Part shown: positions 57,212 to 64,000 of the stretch, one piece after another | How the letters are laid out: each line of letters starts with the position of its first letter | How positions within the stretch are numbered: the first letter of the stretch is position 1 | From: Pseudomonadota bacterium | GTDB lineage: Bacteria > Pseudomonadota > Alphaproteobacteria > Rhizobiales > Devosiaceae | NCBI GenBank assembly: GCA_023388175.1 | Contig: JAEWGT010000005.1 | Coordinates: 62,001 to 126,000 of the forward strand | DNA length: 64,000 nt | Direction: 5' to 3' | Notes under the pieces: model-generated | Database searches by the model: none | What the model saw: the letters and a program-made list of their open reading frames with translations, nothing else | What the model was told of the DNA's origin: nothing | Position numbers and translations under genes: made by a program

Positions 57212-59308
57212 GTGGAGATCGTGCCGGTTATCGCAGCCGAAAAATACTGGATTCTGGAAAGCGGAGCGTCCGCCTATGCCCTTGGGATCACACCGGAGGG
57301 TCTGTTGGTGCAAACCCATTTCGGGCCAGCCCTCCCGCGCCGCGAGGACTACCCGAAGGCCGAAATGGGCCGGCAATTCTCCATGGAAAACGCGCTCCAG
57401 CATACCCATCAGGAAATGGCGACCGGAGAATCGGGTGTCTCCGACGAGCGTACGATCGACGGCATTTCGGATATTGGCCTGCGCGGTTTTGCCCTGCGTT
57501 TCGAAAGCGCCGAGGCCAAAGCCGAAACGCTTTCCATCACGCTGCATGATCGGGGCCACGATGTCCGCGTCCGGCTGGACTACGAAATCCTGGCGCAACA
57601 TGGCCTGCTCACCCGTCGCGTTGCCATCGTCAATTCCGGTTCTCACCACCTCAAGCTGACGCGCTGGTTTTCCGGCACCTTCTACCTGCCGCGACGGGGC
57701 GAATACACGCTCCACCACCTCGATGGCCGCTGGGGCGACGAATTCCGCATGCAGGCCGACTCCTTTGCTCATGGCGTGATCAGCCATGAAAGCCGGCGGA
57801 TCACCACCTCGCATGGCGGCGTGCCCTATTTTGCCGTCGACAATGCCGATGCCGGACTCAAGGCGGGCGAGGAGCATGGCGAAATCTGGTTTGGCGCGCT
57901 GGAATGGAGCGGCAATTGGCGCCTCCTGGCCGAACGCACCCGCGATGGCAGAGCCATTGTACACCTCGGCCTCAACGATCACGACTTCGCATGGGAGTTG
58001 CCGCCCGGAGAAACCTTCACCTCTCCGCGCCTGGTTTTTGGCCATACCGAAAACGGCTTCGGCGACATGAGCCGACGCTACCATGATTTCGTGCGCCAGA
58101 CGCTGTCGCCTCGCCCCGGCTACGTCCCGCCGGTCGTTTACAACTCCTGGTATGCGACACTGTTCGATGTCAGCGCCGAAGGGCAGTCCGCGCTCGCAGA
58201 CAAGGCCGCCGCCATGGGCGTCGAAATGTTCGTCATCGATGACGGTTGGTTCGACAAGCGGGTCAATGACAAGGCCGGCTTGGGCGACTGGTGGCCTGAC
58301 GCCAATAAATTTCCCGATGGCCTGAAACCTCTGGCAGACATTGTTCACAACCGGGGGATGCAGTTCGGGCTCTGGATCGAACCGGAAATGGTCAACCCCG
58401 ATTCCGATCTCTACCGGGCACATGCCGACTGGATCATCCACTTTCCCGAACGCGAACGCACCCTGTCGCGCAACCAGTCCATGCTCAATCTGGGCCGCCC
58501 GGATGTGCAGGATTACCTCATCGACATCTTCGACAAGCTGCTGAGCGAAACGGACATCGACTTCATCAAGTGGGACATGAACCGCAATGTCTCAGAACCG
58601 GGCTGGCCCGGCCATGACCGCGATGCCCGCGAAATCTGGGTGCGCTATGTAGAGGGGCTCTATCGCGTCTGGGGCGAATTGCGGCGGCGCCACCCCAATG
58701 TCATCTGGGAAAATTGCTCCGGCGGCGGCGGCCGCGTTGATCTGGGCATGATGGCTCTGACCGAGCAGAGCTGGGCCAGTGACAATACCCTGCCCCCTGC
58801 CCGCTTGCAGATACAGGAAGGCTATAGCCAGCTCTTTCCCGCCAATTCCATGGCGGCCTGGGTCACCGACGAGCATAAGGACGAGTTCAGCCTTCAATTG
58901 CGGTTCCACGCAGCCATGGCCGGCGCTCTAGGCGTTGGCGGCAATCTGCTGGAATGGAGCGCGGATGAGTGTGCCGAGGCGGCGCGCCATGTCGCCGACT
59001 TTAAGCAGATCCGCCCCCTCGTGGCCGCGGGTGATCTCTATCGGCTGGCCTCCCCGCATGCCAGCCAGCACTCGGCCTTCGCCTATGTCGCCAAGGACAA
59101 GAGCGAGGCAGTGATCTTCGTCTTCCGGCTGGCTCAGGACCGGATTGCCGCCAATCCGCTGGTCTTCCCGCAGGGGCTGGATCCCGAGGCGCTTTATGCC
59201 GACGAGGCCGGCGAAACCCGCTCCGGTCGGGCTTGGGCCGTGCGCGGCTTCGCCCCCGAGCTCAGGAACTATGCCAGCACCATCAAGCGCCTACGCCGAC
59301 TGGCATAA
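57212..59308 (+). CDS. agaL: Alpha-galactosidase, GH36
   Basis: A 698-residue cytosolic glycosidase with an N-terminal beta supersandwich (20-270), the (beta/alpha)8 barrel (about 300-610) and a C-terminal sandwich. The nucleophile is D455 in FIKWDMNRN, the acid/base is D524 in SWASDNTLPPAR, and the galactose pocket has VIDDGWFDKR and GLWIEPEMVN. It hydrolyses melibiose- and raffinose-type alpha-galactosides. GTG 57212 or GTG 57221 could start it, neither with a perfect ribosome site. The following genes code for an uptake system of Agp type, 89 bases away. Confidence 0.93.
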   Translation: MEIVPVIAAEKYWILESGASAYALGITPEGLLVQTHFGPALPRREDYPKAEMGRQFSMENALQHTHQEMATGESGVSDERTIDGISDIGLRGFALRFESAEAKAETLSITLHDRGHDVRVRLDYEILAQHGLLTRRVAIVNSGSHHLKLTRWFSGTFYLPRRGEYTLHHLDGRWGDEFRMQADSFAHGVISHESRRITTSHGGVPYFAVDNADAGLKAGEEHGEIWFGALEWSGNWRLLAERTRDGRAIVHLGLNDHDFAWELPPGETFTSPRLVFGHTENGFGDMSRRYHDFVRQTLSPRPGYVPPVVYNSWYATLFDVSAEGQSALADKAAAMGVEMFVIDDGWFDKRVNDKAGLGDWWPDANKFPDGLKPLADIVHNRGMQFGLWIEPEMVNPDSDLYRAHADWIIHFPERERTLSRNQSMLNLGRPDVQDYLIDIFDKLLSETDIDFIKWDMNRNVSEPGWPGHDRDAREIWVRYVEGLYRVWGELRRRHPNVIWENCSGGGGRVDLGMMALTEQSWASDNTLPPARLQIQEGYSQLFPANSMAAWVTDEHKDEFSLQLRFHAAMAGALGVGGNLLEWSADECAEAARHVADFKQIRPLVAAGDLYRLASPHASQHSAFAYVAKDKSEAVIFVFRLAQDRIAANPLVFPQGLDPEALYADEAGETRSGRAWAVRGFAPELRNYASTIKRLRRLA

Positions 59309-59345
59309 TTATATCATACCATATGGACATTATGTACGACATATT
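59308..59345. promoter_or_regulatory. Inverted operator half-sites before the binding-protein gene
   Basis: ATTATATCATA (59308-59318) and TACGACATATT (59335-59345) are inverted copies of the half-site found at 57132-57164. The -35/-10 context is not clear. Confidence 0.5.
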
Positions 59346-59397
59346 CTAACGTCGAGCTTCGGAGGCCTGAATGGTCACGAAATGGGAGGAACTAGAG

Positions 59398-61317
59398 ATG
59401 AATATTCCAAAAGGCGCGCCCCGCGCCTTCTCCGTAGCAATTTTTGCTACCGCATTGATGATGTCATCGGCACTGGCCCAGAGCTATTCGCAGGCCCCGG
59501 CGCTTGATGACGCCGTAACGGCAGGCGACCTTCCGCCGGTCGAAGAACGCATTTCCGACAACCCGCTGGTGCTGGAGCCGGTGGAAAGCGTCGGCACATA
59601 TGGCGGTGTCATCCGCGACATCACCAAGGCCAACCTGGACTGGCAGAAGATCATCCTGCAGGTCGAGCCCTTTGCGCGCTGGGAGCGCGACCTCAATGGC
59701 GTGCGGCCGAATGTGGCCGAGTCCTGGGAATGGAACGACGAATTCACCGAGCTGACGCTCAATTTCCGCAAGGGCATCAAATGGTCAGACGGGGTCCCGA
59801 TGACCGCCGACGACTTCATGTTCTTCTGGAACGACGTGGTGCTCGACGACACCGTACCGGTCAGCTTCCCCGCCGGCACCGTAGTGAACAACACGCCCAT
59901 GACCGTCGAAAAGCTCGACGAGGACAGCGTCAAGTTCACCTTCGGCGGCCCCAATCCGCTGTTCATGGAGCTCAGCACGCGCGGCTATTACAACAGCTCG
60001 CAATGGCTGATCCCGGCGCACTACATGCGCGAGTTCCTGCCCAAGTTCAACGATCAGGTTACAGACACCAACGAGTTCATGGCGCGCTATAGCGTCGACA
60101 GCCGTATCACCTACACCGATATGCCGACGCTGGGGGCCTGGATTCCCAATTCCTATACGCCGGGCCAGCGCCTCACCGCCGAGCGCAACCCGTACTACTG
60201 GAAGGTCGACACCGAAGGGCAGCAACTCCCCTATATCGATGGCTTTGAAACCACCGTCGCCAGCGACGACAGCGTCGGTCAGGCCGTGCTGCTCAACTCC
60301 ATCGCCGGCAATCTCGACTTCCAGTCGCGCGAATTCAACCTGGCCGATGTGAGCCTGCTGCTCGAGAACCAGGAAGCAGGCAATTACACGGTCAAGCTCT
60401 GGGATCGTGGCGATTTTGCCTGGCCCTGGATCATGATCATGTACGATTATGAAGACCCGGCTTTGGTCGAGTTGCTCTACGAGCCGAATTTCCGCCGCGC
60501 CATGTCCGTGGGCATGGACCGCAACAAATACAACGACGTTGTCGCCTTCGGCCTGGCCACGCCGCGCCAGTTCGCCCTCAGCCCCCTCAGCGAAGAGCTC
60601 CAGACCCCTGAGGGAAAAGAGTTCTACGAGGAATGGGTCAATTCCTACATCGACTACGATCCCGAACAGGCCATGGCCTGGCTCGATGAACTCGGTGTCG
60701 TGGACCAGGACGGTGACGGCTGGCGCGACAAGCCGGATGGCTCGCGCCTGCAACTGATTGTCGACATGCAGACCGGCGACCAGCAGACCGCCGACGTCAT
60801 GGACCTGATCAAGGAAGACTGGGATGCCATCGGCCTCGAGACAATTCTGAACCAGGGCGACTGGTCGACACTGTCGGCCCGCCAATCCAGCGGCCAGACC
60901 ATGCTGCGGGCCTGGGGCAGCGCTGCCGGTTGGGGTCTTCTCTCCGCACCCACGGTCTGGGCGCCGGTGGAAGACGCCGAATGGACCATGGGCGGCATGA
61001 GCATCGCTCTCAACTACCAGACCGGTGGCCGCGAAGGCACCCCGGCGCCCGAAGGCTCCATGCTCGAAAAGCTTCAGGACGCCTATTCCAAGGCTGTTGC
61101 CGCGCTTACACCCGAAGACCGCAATGCGGCGCTGCTGGAAGCCTATCGCATCCACCTCGATGAAGGCCCGATCACCATCGGCACCATTGGCGAGCATCCG
61201 ACCCCGGTCGTCGTGTCAAACCGCCTTCGCAACGTGCCCGAAGTCGGCCTTGTCGGCAGCTGGGACATGGGCTTCCCCGCCACCGCAGACCCGGAACAGT
61301 TCTACTTCGTGGACTGA
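59398..61317 (+). CDS. agpA: ABC transporter substrate-binding protein, family 5 (Agp-type alpha-galactoside binder)
   Basis: A 639-residue periplasmic protein with a Sec signal peptide (FSVAIFATALMMSSALAQ). It is a family 5 (oligopeptide/nickel-type) clamshell: VAESWEWNDEFTELTLNFRK, GIKWSDGVPMTADDFMF and AERNPYYWKV are the family motifs. In Sinorhizobium meliloti the AgpA protein of this class binds melibiose and raffinose rather than peptides, and is coded with an alpha-galactosidase as here. ATG 59398 has GGAGG eight bases upstream; the frame opens at 59371. It starts the agpABCD unit. Confidence 0.85.
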   Translation: MNIPKGAPRAFSVAIFATALMMSSALAQSYSQAPALDDAVTAGDLPPVEERISDNPLVLEPVESVGTYGGVIRDITKANLDWQKIILQVEPFARWERDLNGVRPNVAESWEWNDEFTELTLNFRKGIKWSDGVPMTADDFMFFWNDVVLDDTVPVSFPAGTVVNNTPMTVEKLDEDSVKFTFGGPNPLFMELSTRGYYNSSQWLIPAHYMREFLPKFNDQVTDTNEFMARYSVDSRITYTDMPTLGAWIPNSYTPGQRLTAERNPYYWKVDTEGQQLPYIDGFETTVASDDSVGQAVLLNSIAGNLDFQSREFNLADVSLLLENQEAGNYTVKLWDRGDFAWPWIMIMYDYEDPALVELLYEPNFRRAMSVGMDRNKYNDVVAFGLATPRQFALSPLSEELQTPEGKEFYEEWVNSYIDYDPEQAMAWLDELGVVDQDGDGWRDKPDGSRLQLIVDMQTGDQQTADVMDLIKEDWDAIGLETILNQGDWSTLSARQSSGQTMLRAWGSAAGWGLLSAPTVWAPVEDAEWTMGGMSIALNYQTGGREGTPAPEGSMLEKLQDAYSKAVAALTPEDRNAALLEAYRIHLDEGPITIGTIGEHPTPVVVSNRLRNVPEVGLVGSWDMGFPATADPEQFYFVD

Positions 61318-61339
61318 TCCATCGTCTGAACACCTAGTC

Positions 61340-61363
61340 GGTGGTGCCCTACGGGGCGCCACC
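61340..61363 (+). other. Stem-loop between agpA and agpB
   Basis: GGTGGTGCCC pairs with GGGCGCCACC over ten bases with a four-base TACG loop. No T-run follows. Such hairpins keep the abundant binding-protein message stable while lowering permease expression. Confidence 0.65.
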
Positions 61364-61383
61364 ATTCCGGGGAGGCCATAGCC

Positions 61384-62367
61384 ATGCTCACCTATATCGC
61401 CAAACGCTTCGTGATCATGCTGCCCACGCTGCTGCTGATCATGGCCGTAGGCTTCTTCATCATGCAATTGCCGGCCAGCGACTATGTCAGCCGCTATGTG
61501 GCCCAGCAGGGCCAGATGGGCAACACCACCGCTGTGCTGCAGGAAGATATGCTCCGTCAGCAATTCGGCCTCGACAAGCCGCCTGTCGAGCGCTTCTTCT
61601 CCTGGATCGGCAATTTCGCCCGCGGCGACCTGGGCAAATCCTTCGTCGACTCACGCCCGGTGACCGACATCATCATGGAGCGCCTGCCGGCAACCCTGGC
61701 CATCTCCTTCCTTGCCTTCATCGCGTCCTGGGGCATCGGCATTCCCCTGGGCGTCTATTCAGCCACCCATCAATACAAGGTCGGCGACGTGGCCCTGACC
61801 ACAATTGCCTTTGTCGGCATTGGCCTGCCCGATTTCCTGCTCGCCATGTTCCTGCTGGTGCTGGCCTTCATCGCCAGCGGACAGGTGTTGCTGGGCCTCA
61901 ATGCACCCGAATTCATCAACCAGCCTTGGTCGCTGGACCGGATCCTCAATTTCTTCTCCTATGCCTGGCTCAGCGTCACCGCCGTGGCCTTTACCGGCAT
62001 GGCGCTGATCATGCGCGTTACCCGCAACAACATGCTCGAAGAACTGGGCAAGCCCTATGTCATGACACTGAGGGCAAAGGGCCTGCCCGAGCGCATGATC
62101 ATCTGGAAGCATGTCTTCCGCAACGCGCTGCACCCCTTGGTCACCATGTTCGGCCAGGTCCTGGCTTTCCTCATCAATGGCTTTGCCATCACCAGCGCCG
62201 TGCTCAATCTGCCGACCATCCAGTCCGTCTATCTTACCGCCACCTTCCAGCAGGACATTTTCCTCTCGGGTGGCATTCTCATTCTCATCGCCATCACCGT
62301 CATGCTCGGCAATCTGATCGCCGACGTGATGCTGGCATGGCTCGATCCAAGGGTGCGCTATGACTGA
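61384..62367 (+). CDS. agpB: ABC transporter permease (Dpp/Opp type)
   Basis: A 327-residue permease with six hydrophobic segments (first FVIMLPTLLLIMAVGFFIMQ) and the EAA-like loop ELGKPYVMTLRAKGLPERMI. DppB/OppB-type lengths are about 310-340. It follows the agpA gene through the hairpin at 61340 and overlaps the second permease by eight bases. With agpC it should form the channel for alpha-galactosides. Confidence 0.9.
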   Translation: MLTYIAKRFVIMLPTLLLIMAVGFFIMQLPASDYVSRYVAQQGQMGNTTAVLQEDMLRQQFGLDKPPVERFFSWIGNFARGDLGKSFVDSRPVTDIIMERLPATLAISFLAFIASWGIGIPLGVYSATHQYKVGDVALTTIAFVGIGLPDFLLAMFLLVLAFIASGQVLLGLNAPEFINQPWSLDRILNFFSYAWLSVTAVAFTGMALIMRVTRNNMLEELGKPYVMTLRAKGLPERMIIWKHVFRNALHPLVTMFGQVLAFLINGFAITSAVLNLPTIQSVYLTATFQQDIFLSGGILILIAITVMLGNLIADVMLAWLDPRVRYD

Positions 62368-63502
62368 CCTGGCCGCCACCACCGCCGCACCGCCATTCAA
62401 GGCATCCACCGACGCAGAGCCCACCAAGGTTCTCTCGCCGCGCCAGCTGGCCTGGCGCAAGTTCAAGCGCAATCGCCTGGCCATGTTCGGCGTCATCACG
62501 CTGATGCTGATGTATCTCATGGCCCTGTTCGCCGGTTTTCTCGCGCCCTATGGCGATCGCGAAACCCACGCCGAATTTGCCCGCGTCGGCCCCCATGGGC
62601 TGCAGTTCTTTGACGATGCGGGCACGTTTCATCCTGTCCCCTTCGTCTATGGCCTGTCGCGCGAAATGGATCGTGCCACCTTCCGTATGGCGATCACTCC
62701 GAATGTGGAAGAACGCTATCACCTGCGCTTTTTCGTAGAGGGTGCGCCCTATTCCATTCTGGGCCTGTTCCGCTCGAACATTCACCTGTTCGGGGTCGAA
62801 GAGGGCGGCAAGATCTTCCTGCTGGGCACCGATACCAGGGGGCGCGACCTCTTCAGCCGCATCCTTTATGGCGCTCAGGTTTCTCTGACCGTGGGCCTTG
62901 TCGGTGTCGGCCTGTCGCTCATCATCGGCATCTCCATCGGCCTCATCACCGGACTGTATGGCGGCTGGTTCGACGAGATCGTCCAGCGCATCATCGAAAT
63001 GACCATGGCCTTTCCACAAATCCCGCTCTGGCTGGCGCTGGCAGCTCTCGTGCCGCCCACCTGGAGTTCGATACAGGTCTATTTCGCCATTTCCATTGTC
63101 CTGTCCATTCTCAGCTGGGGCGCCCTCGCCCGCCAGGTGCGTGCCATGGTGCTCTCGCTCAAGACGTCCGATTTCGTCCGGGCGGCGCGCTACTCCAATG
63201 CCTCGACCGCACGCATCATGTTCAGGCATCTGATGCCCTCGACCATAAGCCATATCCTGGTTGTCGCCACCCTGACCGTGCCCGCCATGATCCTGGGCGA
63301 AACGGCGCTGAGCTTTCTGGGACTCGGCATCAAGCCACCCCTGACATCCTGGGGCCTGCTGCTCAATGAGGCGCAGAGCGTGCGTGTCATTCTGGAGCTT
63401 CCCTGGCTGCTGTTCCCGGCCGTTTTTGTGATGCTCACCATCATTTCCTTCAACTTCCTGGGCGATGGGCTGCGCGACGCCGCCGATCCCTTCTCGCGAT
63501 AG
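62360..63502 (+). CDS. agpC: ABC transporter permease, DppC/OppC type
   Basis: A 380-residue permease of the DppC type. N-terminal RQLAWRKFKRNRLAMFGVIT leads into the first segment; a periplasmic insert between about 60 and 160 is longer than in typical DppC; then LLGTDTRGRDLFSRILYGAQVSLTVG, the family motif, and a C-terminal VRAARYSNASTARIMFRHLM cytoplasmic loop. It ends seven bases before the ATPase ribosome site. It forms the second half of the channel. Confidence 0.9.
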   Translation: MTDLAATTAAPPFKASTDAEPTKVLSPRQLAWRKFKRNRLAMFGVITLMLMYLMALFAGFLAPYGDRETHAEFARVGPHGLQFFDDAGTFHPVPFVYGLSREMDRATFRMAITPNVEERYHLRFFVEGAPYSILGLFRSNIHLFGVEEGGKIFLLGTDTRGRDLFSRILYGAQVSLTVGLVGVGLSLIIGISIGLITGLYGGWFDEIVQRIIEMTMAFPQIPLWLALAALVPPTWSSIQVYFAISIVLSILSWGALARQVRAMVLSLKTSDFVRAARYSNASTARIMFRHLMPSTISHILVVATLTVPAMILGETALSFLGLGIKPPLTSWGLLLNEAQSVRVILELPWLLFPAVFVMLTIISFNFLGDGLRDAADPFSR

Positions 63503-63512
63503 GAGTGTGATG

Positions 63513-64000
63513 ATGAACACGATCGCCAGGGTCGACCCCCTCATCACCGTAACCGGCCTCGTCACCGAATTCCGTACCGATGGCGGCACCGTCCGCGCCG
63601 TCAATGGCATCGACTTCACCATTCCCCGCGGCGGCACCCTCGCGGTGCTGGGGGAGTCGGGATGCGGCAAGTCCGTCACCGGGCTGTCTCTGCTCAACCT
63701 CGTCCGCCACCCCGGGGCCATCGCCGGCGGCACGATCAGCTACCACCCCGCCGGTGGCAGCACGGTCGAGATCACCGCTCTCAAACCAACATCGGAAGCC
63801 ATGCGCCGCCTGCGTGGCGCCGAGATGGCGATGATCTTCCAGGAACCGATGACCTCCTTTGATCCACTCTTCACCGTGGGCGAGCAGATCATTGAGACCA
63901 TTCTTGTCCACGAGCCCACGCTGGGGCGCGCCAAGGCGCGGACACGTGCCATTGAAATGCTTGGGCGGGTGCGAATGCCCAGTCCCGAAATCATGGTCGA
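63513..64000 (+). CDS. agpD: ABC transporter ATP-binding protein (Dpp/Opp type), N-terminal part
   Basis: Only about 162 residues are inside the window before the right edge. Visible are Walker A LGESGCGKSVTGLSLLNL and the Q-loop MIFQEPMTSFDPLFTVGEQI, the standard pattern of family 5 ATPases. An insert between (GGSTVEITALKPTSEAMRR) is family-typical. ATG 63513 (AGGAG seven bases upstream) is preferred over ATG 63510. Whether it is a one-domain ATPase or a fused DppD-DppF type cannot be seen. Confidence 0.9.
   Translation, partial: MNTIARVDPLITVTGLVTEFRTDGGTVRAVNGIDFTIPRGGTLAVLGESGCGKSVTGLSLLNLVRHPGAIAGGTISYHPAGGSTVEITALKPTSEAMRRLRGAEMAMIFQEPMTSFDPLFTVGEQIIETILVHEPTLGRAKARTRAIEMLGRVRMPSPEIMV

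Noticed and set aside
59398..64000. Dipeptide or nickel ABC transporter
   Set aside because: Family motifs alone would allow it, but adjacency to an alpha-galactosidase and shared operator half-sites favour an Agp-type sugar transporter; not proven.

Overview
The window is a gene-dense, GC-rich chromosomal segment of an alphaproteobacterium, most likely order Hyphomicrobiales and probably near Devosia or Pelagibacterium. The evidence is the DUF4164-zapA-6S RNA-5-formyl-THF cyclo-ligase order, a mipZ-type division ATPase, a tkt-gap-pgk-fba glycolytic block, a TGA-N9-TCA iron box, TTAACC (CtrA-type) motifs, a run of GANTC (CcrM-type) sites, a BigR sulfide locus and an Agp-type alpha-galactoside locus. 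I saw no tRNA, rRNA, insertion sequence, prophage or CRISPR array. The assignment rests on gene content only.

Layout. 1-3127 (minus strand): cut-off AGCS symporter, YmdB-like phosphodiesterase, 5-formyl-THF cyclo-ligase, 6S RNA with its own promoter, zapA and a DUF4164 protein. 3371-13537: central carbon genes tkt, gap, pgk and fba, interrupted by a glycolipid-binding-like gene, mipZ, an alginate-lyase-like exported protein and an aldo/keto reductase. 13717-22601: ThiE-like protein, Sel1-repeat protein, inositol monophosphatase, an orphan iron-siderophore binding protein behind an IRO box, a MotA/OmpA stator-like pair, then pal, cpoB and tilS. 22709-35000: argB, TauE-type permease, TetR/MFS pair, ilvA, an unknown exported protein, pyrimidine nucleotidase, ABC exporter, SmtB-like repressor with a CDF zinc exporter, and a BaiN-type flavoprotein.

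35103-46303: an HD-GYP response regulator, a 479-base spacer with nine GANTC sites in 94 bp, then a tightly packed chemotaxis operon (STAS, cheY, cheA, cheW, mcp, cheW, cheR, cheB). It ends in a 571-residue protein that carries two receptor-tip-like helices, a CheZ-like D-x-T-x-Q motif and a CheZ-like C-terminal tail. I regard this as the best candidate for something undescribed.

46443-53232: a sulfide/persulfide locus read leftwards (DUF2892, two YeeE/YedE half-channels, Blh, a rhodanese-like protein, SulP, thioredoxin 2, a Tat-exported SQR-like flavoprotein, DUF5368). It lies opposite a BigR/SqrR-type repressor whose cysteines are 66 residues apart. 53247-64000: MlrC-type M81 peptidase, an M24-like protein lacking the usual aspartate ligands, aldose epimerase, and the divergent alpha-galactoside operon (alpha-galactosidase, family 5 binding protein, two permeases, start of an ATPase) with shared operator-like half-sites.
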